The position numbers were made by a program, and so were the translations under genes. The notes beneath the pieces were generated by a model. It saw only the letters and a program-made list of their open reading frames with translations, ran no database searches and was not told the origin of the DNA. 11,795 bases of DNA. Source: Chloroflexota bacterium. Lineage in GTDB: Bacteria; Chloroflexota; UBA6077; CF-72. The DNA lies in contig JAFAPL010000660.1 in assembly GCA_019247135.1 (NCBI GenBank), positions 1 through 11,795 on the forward strand, read 5' to 3'. How positions within the stretch are numbered: the stretch's first letter is position 1; each line of letters begins with the position of its first letter. Below, one piece after another: positions 1-6,419 of this stretch.

Positions 1-323
1 GCCTCGACCTCGAGCGACTCGATCTCGATCCCCATCGCGGCGGCGACCATGCGCAACGTCACTTCCTGGCATGCTGCCAGCGCGCCAAGCAGCAGGTCAC
101 CCGAGCACGGCACGTCGCCGACGCCGCCCACGCCCGGGTGCGCGCCCGATTGCCACACGATATCCGGCGCAGCTTCAGGCGAAATGGCACAGTGCAGCGG
201 ATCAGCCAGGTCACTCGCCGCGCTCTTCACGCGCAATGTGATGCGAGCCGCGTCAGGCTGCTCGTGGTAGCGGGCCTTGATCGGCGCCTGGAGCTCGCGC
301 AGGTTCGTCTGGGTGGTGGGCAT
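1..323 (-). CDS. OsmC-family protein, partial (3' end outside window)
   Basis: The frame starts at ATG 323-321 and stays open for 107 codons to the window edge. The translation ends with the helix GDLLLGALAACQEVTLRMV (residues 75-93) followed by GIEIESLEVE, which fits the OsmC/Ohr fold: Cys85 sits where the family keeps its first redox cysteine, at the start of the long central helix. The second cysteine would lie beyond the edge. Family members reduce organic hydroperoxides or act as uncharacterised thiol proteins; which applies here cannot be told. The sequence also has Cys45 and Cys73. It lies 59 bp downstream of the sugar permease gene on the same strand, so it could be read through from that operon. 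No clear ribosome binding site precedes the ATG. The family call is fairly sure, the exact function is not. Confidence 0.75.
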   Translation of the reverse strand, partial: MPTTQTNLRELQAPIKARYHEQPDAARITLRVKSAASDLADPLHCAISPEAAPDIVWQSGAHPGVGGVGDVPCSGDLLLGALAACQEVTLRMVAAAMGIEIESLEVE

Positions 324-382
324 GCCTGAGGCTGCCACGCCGCTCGACAGGCGTGCAACAACGTTACGGCGCGGGGTCGATA

Positions 383-1486
383 TCAGCCTTTGACCGCGCC
401 GGCCGTCAGCCCCGACACGTAGTTGTCGACGAACAGCGAATACACCACCGCCACGGGCACGGACCCCAGCAAGGCACCCGCCATCAGCGTGCCCCAGAAG
501 TACACGTCGCCTCGGATGAGCTCATTCACCACGCCGACCGGGATCGTGCGATTCCCGGTCGACGTGAGAAACACCAGAGCGTAGATGTACTCGTTCCAAC
601 TGAGCGTGAACGCGAAGATGAACGCCGACAGGATCCCGGGCAGTGCCAGCGGCACCACGATGCGCAGCATCGCCTGCACGCGACTCGCGCCGTCGATCAA
701 CGCGCTCTCCTCGAGCTCGCGTGGGATCGACTGGAAATACCCCGTCAGCAACCACGTGCAGAACGGCACCAGAAATGTCGGGTAGGTCAGGATGAGCGCC
801 CACAGGGTGTTCGACAGGTTCGTCGCGCCGCCCATGTCGATCTCGCTGATTGCCGCCCCTTTGGCAGTCAGCCCCCACAAGCCGAGCGACACGCCAATGC
901 CGAAGAGCAGAATCGCGGGTAACCAGCTCGCCAATGGGCCCCAGTTGACGCGCTTTTCGGGCGGCACGAGCAGCATGATCAGCGGCAGGCCGACCGCAAG
1001 CGTCGAGAAAATGACCGTTACCAGGAACAGCGGCACCGGCAGGCGCGTGATCACGATGTTCAATGGGATGAACAAAAGCGTCTGCGGAACAAGATAGGTA
1101 ACGAAAGATATGATGCCGAGCAAGCTGGCTCCGCGGAAACGTAAACGCGCGAGTGCGTAGCCGGCCAATGTGCCGAAAGTCAACGAAACAACAGTGCTCA
1201 ACGTCGCGACGATCGTGGTGTTCAGTGCCCAATGAGGAAACTGGGTGCGCGCAAACAAGTCGATGTACTGGTTGAGATTCGGATGGAACACCCAGAACGG
1301 AAAGACTGATGGATCGTTCACTTCAAGCTGCTGATCTTTCAGTGAGATCACCAGCATGTAATAGAACGGACCCAGCGTGAACACGAGGAAGAATGCCAGC
1401 GGAATCCATAACGTGAACACGCGATTGAGGTAGTAGCGCGCCGGGCGCTTGTTCCGGGTCGTGATGACGGCAGTCGCCGCTGCCAT
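383..1486 (-). CDS. Carbohydrate ABC transporter permease, MalG/UgpE type, with an internal insertion
   Basis: This is the second inner-membrane subunit of a CUT1-type sugar importer. The ATG at 1486 overlaps the stop of the preceding permease as TGATG, so coupled translation is likely; an in-frame GTG at 1516 would add ten residues and overlap that gene by 31 bp. The 367-residue product has TM1 at about 25-48, then a loop to about 85. The family EAA loop, which docks on the ATPase, is visible as LEESALIDGASRVQAMLRIV around residues 258-277, followed by PLALPGILSAF. MalG-type subunits are usually near 280 residues. The surplus is mainly a stretch at about 150-225, between the third membrane segment and the segment TYPTFLVPFCTWLL, and it appears to contain additional hydrophobic segments (about 153-174 and 186-206). 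The substrate is not evident. The family call is secure. Confidence 0.93.
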   Translation of the reverse strand: MAAATAVITTRNKRPARYYLNRVFTLWIPLAFFLVFTLGPFYYMLVISLKDQQLEVNDPSVFPFWVFHPNLNQYIDLFARTQFPHWALNTTIVATLSTVVSLTFGTLAGYALARLRFRGASLLGIISFVTYLVPQTLLFIPLNIVITRLPVPLFLVTVIFSTLAVGLPLIMLLVPPEKRVNWGPLASWLPAILLFGIGVSLGLWGLTAKGAAISEIDMGGATNLSNTLWALILTYPTFLVPFCTWLLTGYFQSIPRELEESALIDGASRVQAMLRIVVPLALPGILSAFIFAFTLSWNEYIYALVFLTSTGNRTIPVGVVNELIRGDVYFWGTLMAGALLGSVPVAVVYSLFVDNYVSGLTAGAVKG

Positions 1487-2427
1487 CAGGCGGCCGCGCC
1501 TCGTCGCGTGTACCACAGCTGCGCGATGACGAGCAGTCCGAGGAACGGCAACATGAACAGCGAAACCGCCGCGCCCTGGCCCAGACGCCCACCTTGCATG
1601 CCGATCTGGAACGCGAGCGTCGCAAACAGGTGCGTCGAATCCGCGGGACCGCCACGGGTCAAGACCTGGACGATCTGGAAGTCCGCGAAGGTCTGGATGA
1701 TCGAAAACAGCATCACGATCGTGAGGACAGGCATGAGCAGCGGGACCGTGACATGGCGAAATCGATTGATTGCGTTCGCGCCGTCAATGCTCGCGGCTTC
1801 GTACAGGTCCTGCGGGATGGTCTGGAGGCCGGCGAGGAGCGAGATCGCGAAAAACGGCGTCCCGCGCCAGGTGTTGACGAAAATGACGGCCCCCATGGCC
1901 GTGCCCGGCTGGCCCAGGAAACCTGCGTCCGGATACGGGATATGCAGCGGGCCGAAAATCCAGGGCAGTGGCGATAGTGTCGGATTGAACGCCAGCAAAA
2001 ATGCGAGCGTGCTCAACGCGGTGGGCACGATGTACGGCAGCAAGACACTCGCGCGAATCAGGTTCTTGAATGGGAAGGCCTGGTTCATCACCAGCGCCAG
2101 GCCAAGTCCGAGCGCGAGCTTGAAGACCGTCGCGAAGCCTGTGTAGATGAACGAATTCTTCACGGTCTGGATGAAGACCGGACTGTTGAGAAGATTCTGG
2201 TAATTCGCCAGACCGATGAACTTGCCCAGTCCGAAAATCTGAACGTCGCTCATGCTGTACCAGACGCCCAGGACGAACGGATAGGCGATGAAGACGATGA
2301 GCAACAGCAGCGCGGGCGTCATCAGCACATAGCCGAGTACGCCCTCACGATCGAACCAGGCGCCCGACGGAGCAGCTCTGCCGCGAACGAGCGCGCCAGC
2401 GCTCGTGACGCGCGTGCTGACGCTCAC
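1486..2427 (-). CDS. Sugar ABC transporter permease, MalF/UgpA type
   Basis: First membrane subunit of the CUT1-type importer, 313 residues, close to the usual length for short MalF/UgpA proteins. The start is GTG at 2427, overlapping the stop of the binding-protein gene as GTGA (4 bp). Six membrane segments can be drawn: about 31-57, 93-114, 124-146, 176-200, 230-250 and 285-305. The EAA loop that contacts the ATPase is seen as EAASIDGANAINRFRHVTVP at residues 210-229. The middle position in a binding protein - permease - permease run is the classic layout. No ATPase gene is nearby, so a shared MsmX/UgpC-like ATPase elsewhere in the genome is inferred. Substrate unknown. Confidence 0.95.
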   Translation of the reverse strand: MSVSTRVTSAGALVRGRAAPSGAWFDREGVLGYVLMTPALLLLIVFIAYPFVLGVWYSMSDVQIFGLGKFIGLANYQNLLNSPVFIQTVKNSFIYTGFATVFKLALGLGLALVMNQAFPFKNLIRASVLLPYIVPTALSTLAFLLAFNPTLSPLPWIFGPLHIPYPDAGFLGQPGTAMGAVIFVNTWRGTPFFAISLLAGLQTIPQDLYEAASIDGANAINRFRHVTVPLLMPVLTIVMLFSIIQTFADFQIVQVLTRGGPADSTHLFATLAFQIGMQGGRLGQGAAVSLFMLPFLGLLVIAQLWYTRRGAAA

Positions 2428-3887
2428 GACGAATAGATCTGCTTCATCTCGGCCTCGGCCTGGGCCACTGACTCCTGAGGACTCATGCCCTGGACGGCCG
2501 CGCGGGCGAACATGTTCACCACGACGTACTTGGCGAAAACCTCATTCGTTTGTGGAGTCGGCTGTCCCGAGTAGCCGAGCGCGCGCGCAATCCGTCCCGC
2601 GGTCCTGAACGGCGCGAGCGCTTTCGGCAGGCTGTCCCACATCGCGTTCTGTTCCAGACGTGTCCCAGGCCCGACCGTGTAGCCCTTTTGCAGCTCGAAC
2701 CACTGATCGTATTGGGCCGGATCCATGAACCACTTGATGAACTCTTTACTCGCGTCCAGGTCCTTGCCCTTCACGTACGTCGGAATGCCGTGGGTATGGT
2801 CGAGGAACCAGGCCACCTGGGCAGACGGGCCTTTCGGCGGCAGGAAATGATCCATTTGATCGGCCCATGGCTTGGGCGGCGTCTTGCCGTCCAGCCCGGC
2901 ACCGACGAAATAGATGCTGGCGCCGTTCAGGGTGCAGGAAATTTCGTCGGCCAGAAAGGCAGTGTTGTTGCCGCTGTCGTCCCAGGAGGCGGCGCGCTGA
3001 TCGAGCCCGTCGGTCCAGAGTTGTTTTGCGAACGTGACCGCGGCCACCGTTGCCTCTGAGTTGATCGCGACTGTTTTGCCGTCGTCCTCGACTTCTTTGC
3101 CCCCGTAGGCCCAGAGCAACGGATAAAAGAAGGTCGGCGCGTCGCCGAACGTTTGCGCGAACGTCTGGCCGACCGGTTTGCTGATCCCCGCCATCTTTTT
3201 GACGACGTCGTGAAAATCGTCCCACGTCTGCGGCACGCTCGCGCCAGCTTGCTGGAAGTAGTCCTTGCGATAGACGAACGCGTTGCCAAAGATCGCATAC
3301 GGCACCGCACGGTACTTCCCATCGACGGTGGCACTCGTGTTGATCTGGTCATAGAACTTGCCGAAGTTGCCCTGGATCTGGTTTGCGAGATCGGACAGGT
3401 CGTACAGACCCTCGGCGAACGAGTGGGGCGCCAGGTACTGCATCTGGAAGATGGTCGGCCCGGACTGACCCTGGATGGCGGCCGTGAAGCGCGGCGTCAG
3501 GTCGTTGGCGTTGATCGTTTCGATCGTGACGTTGACGCCTGTCTGACCTGCCCAGTCGGCGGCCTGTTGTTTGAAGAACGGGTCGGCAGTTGGGATGAAG
3601 TGGTTCCACTGCAGCAGGTTGACGGTCGCGCCGCCGAGGTTCGCGGGCGCGGTGGGTTTAGCAGCAGGTGCAGCTCCTGCGGCCGTAGGCGCGGCCGCGG
3701 CGGTTGTTGGAGCGCTTGTCGCGGCGCCCGCGGCCGGCGCCGTGGTTGGCTTGGCGGCTGGCGGTGGCGTCGGAGCAGCGGCTGGCGCGGTCGTCGGCGC
3801 GGCCGCGGGTGTGGTGCCGCAAGCGGTAGCCACCAGAACCGCCATAGTGCCCAATGCGGCTTTCAATACATCGCGTCGGGTCCGCAT
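2424..3887 (-). CDS. Extracellular sugar-binding lipoprotein of the ABC importer
   Basis: Solute-binding protein of the CUT1 importer, anchored outside the membrane. I place the start at ATG 3887, preceded by a GGGGGAG ribosome binding site; an in-frame ATG at 3980 would put 31 unlikely residues before the signal peptide. The 487-residue product opens with MRTRRDVLKAALG, a twin-arginine pattern, and a lipobox ending at Cys23 (VATAC), so Tat export followed by lipidation is likely. Residues 25-82 are an Ala/Pro/Thr spacer. The mature domain starts at about residue 86 (GGATVNLLQWNHF) and shows features of the family 1 solute-binding fold, including FKQQAADWAGQTGVNVTIE near the N-terminus and the hinge-side AQVAWFLDHTHGIPTYVKG further on. 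It is the first gene of the importer operon and diverges from the RNA methyltransferase gene. The bound sugar cannot be predicted. Confidence 0.93.
   Translation of the reverse strand: MRTRRDVLKAALGTMAVLVATACGTTPAAAPTTAPAAAPTPPPAAKPTTAPAAGAATSAPTTAAAAPTAAGAAPAAKPTAPANLGGATVNLLQWNHFIPTADPFFKQQAADWAGQTGVNVTIETINANDLTPRFTAAIQGQSGPTIFQMQYLAPHSFAEGLYDLSDLANQIQGNFGKFYDQINTSATVDGKYRAVPYAIFGNAFVYRKDYFQQAGASVPQTWDDFHDVVKKMAGISKPVGQTFAQTFGDAPTFFYPLLWAYGGKEVEDDGKTVAINSEATVAAVTFAKQLWTDGLDQRAASWDDSGNNTAFLADEISCTLNGASIYFVGAGLDGKTPPKPWADQMDHFLPPKGPSAQVAWFLDHTHGIPTYVKGKDLDASKEFIKWFMDPAQYDQWFELQKGYTVGPGTRLEQNAMWDSLPKALAPFRTAGRIARALGYSGQPTPQTNEVFAKYVVVNMFARAAVQGMSPQESVAQAEAEMKQIYSS
3642..3815 (-). repeat. Ala/Pro/Thr low-complexity spacer within the binding protein
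   Basis: This encodes residues 25-82 of the lipoprotein, almost only Ala, Pro, Thr and a few Lys/Gly, with repeated AAAPT/APTTA-like units in extremely GC-rich DNA. It probably holds the binding domain away from the membrane anchor across the envelope. The degenerate units make it prone to length variation. Confidence 0.8.
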
Positions 3888-3952
3888 GGTCTCCCCCTCG
3901 GTGTAGCAGCGATCACGTTGTTGAGGGCGATGGAAGCATACTCTGGCGACGC
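3888..3952. promoter_or_regulatory. Divergent intergenic region between the importer operon and the RNA methyltransferase gene
   Basis: Only 65 bp separate the chosen starts, so the two 5' control regions must overlap. A TATGCT on the minus strand (about 3934-3939) could serve as a -10 for the importer, but I see no convincing -35. The ribosome binding site GGGGGAG for the binding protein lies at the left edge. No clear operator palindrome is seen. Confidence 0.35.
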
Positions 3953-4582
3953 GTGCGAGAAGACCTCCCACTGCCGCCATCGCCCGAGTGGCCGGCGCTG
4001 ACGACCGCGGAGCTCGTGGCCCGAAAACCCGACGTTGAACGGTTTGCCGAGCTGCCGCGCGCCGGGATGAGCGTCGTGCTCGACGACGTGCGCAGTCTCG
4101 CGAATGTCGGGCTCATCTTCCGCATCTGTGACGCGCTGAGAGTGGAGCGCCTGTACCTCTGCGGAATTACGGGCCATCCGGGCTCTGAGCACGACAGCCG
4201 GCCCAGGCATGTGCAGGAGCGCGCTGCTCGCGAGATCCGGAAGACGGCGGTGATGGCGATTCCATTCGTGCCGTGGGAATACCGCGAGTCCGCCGTCGAG
4301 ACGGTCGAGGCGTTGCGGTCGCGTGGCTCGCAGATCGTGGCCGTGGAGCAAGCTCACGCGAGCCGCCTGTATACCGAGCCGGGGTTGTACCGGCCGCCGG
4401 TGTGTCTGGTGTTTGGCCACGAGAGAGCCGGCGTTGGACGCGCAGCACTCGACCGCGCGGACGTGTGCGTAGAGATCCCTGTGTTCGGCATGGCCAACTC
4501 GCTGAACGTCGCGATGGCCTGTGCGCTCGTCGGTTACGAGGTGCTACGTCAACACGATGGCTTCGGCCTCGACCGCCTGTGA
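3953..4582 (+). CDS. SpoU/TrmH-family RNA 2'-O-methyltransferase
   Basis: Transfers a methyl group from S-adenosylmethionine to a ribose 2'-OH in tRNA or rRNA, using the trefoil-knot SPOUT fold. All three family motifs are present (numbering from GTG 3953, 209 residues): motif 1 LDDVRSLANVGLIFRICDAL (Asn51, Arg57), motif 2 VCLVFGHERAGVG (Glu157) and motif 3 EIPVFGMANSLNVAMACALV (Asn185). The segment RLYLCGITG after motif 1 resembles the short stand-alone TrmH-like enzymes. The start is uncertain: GTG 3953 fits the usual N-terminus (LTTAELVARKPD-like sequence follows), GTG 4016 has GGAG just upstream but at short spacing, and ATG 3854 would overlap the divergent lipoprotein gene. The target nucleotide cannot be deduced. 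It stands alone, convergent with threonine synthase. Confidence 0.88.
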   Translation: MREDLPLPPSPEWPALTTAELVARKPDVERFAELPRAGMSVVLDDVRSLANVGLIFRICDALRVERLYLCGITGHPGSEHDSRPRHVQERAAREIRKTAVMAIPFVPWEYRESAVETVEALRSRGSQIVAVEQAHASRLYTEPGLYRPPVCLVFGHERAGVGRAALDRADVCVEIPVFGMANSLNVAMACALVGYEVLRQHDGFGLDRL

Positions 4583-4671
4583 CTGGCGTGGCATGCGACG
4601 TGCACGCCGGTTGGCCTAACAGGTTAGAGGCTCAGATTGCGCGCGCGGAGGTGGCGTGTGACTCGCCCGAG
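4583..4671. other. Convergent intergenic gap
   Basis: An 89-bp gap between the stops of the methyltransferase and threonine synthase genes. It holds a short inverted repeat, CTAAC-AG-GTTAG (4617-4628), with a two-base loop and no T-tract on either strand, so a classical intrinsic terminator is not shown. Confidence 0.4.
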
Positions 4672-5898
4672 CTACACGCCCCCCGCGCTTTCATTTGTCG
4701 AGATGCCTGGCGGAGGGTCGTACTTGAGCCCCATGCCGGTGCAGAACAGGATAACCTGCTCCGAGCCCATCAGCCAGCCGTCGCGGCGTAAGCGGCGCAT
4801 GCCCGACCACGTGGCGGCGGCCTCGGGCGCGGCATAGATCCCCGTCATCCGGCCCATCTCGCGTTGCGCCTCGGCGATATCGTCTTCGCTGACTGACAGC
4901 GCAGTGCCACCGCTTTCCCGCACCGCGTCGAGGATCAAGTAGTCGCCGATCGCGACGGGAACCCTCAGTCCAGCCGCGGCGGTGTGCGCGTTTTGCCATG
5001 GCTCGGCGTGGCGCTGGCCGTTTTCGTAAGCACGCACGATCGGTGCGCAGCCCTCGGCCTGGACGACGACCATGCGCGGCCGCTTCGGGCCGATCCAGCC
5101 CAGCGCTTGCAACTCGGAAAATGCCTTCCACATGCCGACGATGCCGGTGCCGCCGCCGGTCGGATAGATGATCACGTCGGGGAGGCACGAGTCACCCCAG
5201 CCGCCCTGCTCGGCGAGCTCCATGCCCATGGTCTTCTTGCCCTCCTGACGGTAGGGCTCCTTGAGCGTCGAGACATCGAACCATCCGTGCTGTGCGACCT
5301 GTTGTCTGATATAGGCACCCGCGTCGTTGATCAGGCCATCGATGAGGGTGACCTCGGCGCCGTAGATCGCCGTCTCGACACGGTTCAACTCGGGCACGTC
5401 CTTCGGCATCGCGATATGGGCGCGCATGCCCGCGGCAGCCGCGTAGGCCGCCGCGGCGGAACCGGCGTTCCCAGCGGACGGGAGCGCAATGTCGGTTGCA
5501 CCAAGCTCGCACGCGCGGGAAATAGCGGCCGAAAGTCCTCTGGCTTTGAAGCTTGCGGTGGGGTTCTGGCCCTCGTCTTTGATCAGGACCTGGCCGTGTT
5601 CGAAGCCGACCTGGTGAGCGCGCAGTTCGACCAGGGGTGTCATGCCCTCGCCGAGCGAGACGACGTTGTCGGGCGCGCGAATGGGGAGCAGCTCTGCGTA
5701 GCGCCACATGTCCCAGCGACGGCCCGCGAAGTCGCCCGGGCGGACGGTTCGGCGTACCGCGTCCAGGTCGTAGCGCGCGTACAACACCTTGCCGCATTCG
5801 CTGCAGACCGTCTGCAGCTGGTCGGCGTCGTGGCGCTTACCGCACGCGGTGCATTCGAGATTAGTAAGCGCGCTGGTCCAGGAGAGAGGGGTGCCCAT
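4672..5898 (-). CDS. thrC: Threonine synthase
   Basis: PLP enzyme of fold type II that converts O-phospho-L-homoserine to threonine plus phosphate, the last step of threonine synthesis. The 408-residue product starts at ATG 5898; the long open frame upstream is antisense to the neighbouring lipoprotein gene and is not protein-like. An N-terminal zinc ribbon is visible as C16-x2-C19 and C32-x2-C35. The PLP lysine is Lys118 in NPTASFKARGLSAA, the substrate loop PSAGNAGSAAAAYAA follows at 140-154, and the phosphate-binding glycines are PTGGGTGIVGMW (246-257). This is the zinc-ribbon form of ThrC found in many bacteria and archaea; a cysteate synthase or another ThrC paralogue is less likely. The upstream sequence has no strong ribosome binding site. 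The start lies 12 bp from the divergent lipoprotein start. Confidence 0.93.
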   Translation of the reverse strand: MGTPLSWTSALTNLECTACGKRHDADQLQTVCSECGKVLYARYDLDAVRRTVRPGDFAGRRWDMWRYAELLPIRAPDNVVSLGEGMTPLVELRAHQVGFEHGQVLIKDEGQNPTASFKARGLSAAISRACELGATDIALPSAGNAGSAAAAYAAAAGMRAHIAMPKDVPELNRVETAIYGAEVTLIDGLINDAGAYIRQQVAQHGWFDVSTLKEPYRQEGKKTMGMELAEQGGWGDSCLPDVIIYPTGGGTGIVGMWKAFSELQALGWIGPKRPRMVVVQAEGCAPIVRAYENGQRHAEPWQNAHTAAAGLRVPVAIGDYLILDAVRESGGTALSVSEDDIAEAQREMGRMTGIYAAPEAAATWSGMRRLRRDGWLMGSEQVILFCTGMGLKYDPPPGISTNESAGGV

Positions 5899-5910
5899 TC
5901 TGCTATTTTT

Positions 5911-6417
5911 GTGTCTACGGTGAGCGATCGCGTCGTCAGCCGGCGATTGTGGTTCGCCGGAGTCGTTTCCGGAGCCAGCATGCTGGTGGCGACCGCGTGT
6001 GGCTCGCCGAGCACGCAGGTGCTGGACACCCCCGAGGGTCGCGTCTTGCAGTGGGAAGGCGACGATCTGCTCGTGCTGGTCAGCGGCTCCCAGCCCACCT
6101 ACCACGTCGGCGACACGATGCAGTTGAACCTGATGGTCAACAATCAGTCGACGGGTTTCGTGCAGGTCAAGCTTCGCACCAAGCTGCTCGGTCGCGGCGA
6201 CCAGCCGGTGGTTCAAGAAGACCCGGTCACGGTCGAGGTCAATACCGATGACGCCAACAGTGTGGACCAGAGCGTGTTCCTGCCGCCGGACCTTGTGCCA
6301 GGCGACTACACGTTGAGCGTCGAGGTGCCGCCGTGGAAGCTGGACGGGCGACAATACGGGAGCGGCGCCACGCTGCAGGCACCCGTGCGCCTGGACGCCG
6401 GGTCGAACCCGCAGTAG
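5911..6417 (+). CDS. Small Tat-type lipoprotein, probable beta-sandwich domain
   Basis: I do not recognise a named family. Starting at GTG 5911 gives 168 residues; GTG 5920 gives 165 and is equally possible. The N-terminus reads SRRLWFAGVVSGASMLVATACG: paired arginines, a hydrophobic stretch and a lipobox ending in Cys (Cys30 from GTG 5911), so a surface lipoprotein is likely. The mature part alternates hydrophobic strands and turns (YHVGDTMQLNLMVNNQSTGF, VKLRTKLLG, PGDYTLSVEVPPWKLDG), as expected for an Ig-like or proteinase-inhibitor-type beta sandwich; the fold is inferred from pattern only. The leader motif ATACG is the same as in the sugar-binding lipoprotein of this window. It is divergent from thrC and its stop is 2 bp from the stop of the convergent NYN gene, so both 3' ends must overlap at the RNA level. 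Confidence 0.8.
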   Translation: MSTVSDRVVSRRLWFAGVVSGASMLVATACGSPSTQVLDTPEGRVLQWEGDDLLVLVSGSQPTYHVGDTMQLNLMVNNQSTGFVQVKLRTKLLGRGDQPVVQEDPVTVEVNTDDANSVDQSVFLPPDLVPGDYTLSVEVPPWKLDGRQYGSGATLQAPVRLDAGSNPQ

Positions 6418-6419
6418 CG

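Noticed and set aside
353..922. Plus-strand open frame of 189 codons opposite the MalG-type permease
   Set aside because: Translation is Arg/His/Gln-rich, without any motif; it is antisense to a clear permease gene in GC-rich DNA.
1508..2146. Plus-strand open frame of 212 codons opposite the MalF-type permease
   Set aside because: Antisense shadow; no recognisable domain, and the opposite strand carries a complete permease with the EAA motif.
3153..4001. Plus-strand open frame opposite the sugar-binding protein
   Set aside because: Mirrors the Ala/Pro/Thr spacer as Arg/Gly runs; no ribosome binding site or domain.
4617..4628. CTAAC-AG-GTTAG hairpin as a terminator
   Set aside because: The stem is five pairs with a two-base loop and there is no T-tract on either strand.
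4984..5910. N-terminal extension of the small lipoprotein frame across thrC
   Set aside because: The lipoprotein signal peptide begins only at about 5911-5920; the upstream part is antisense to thrC.
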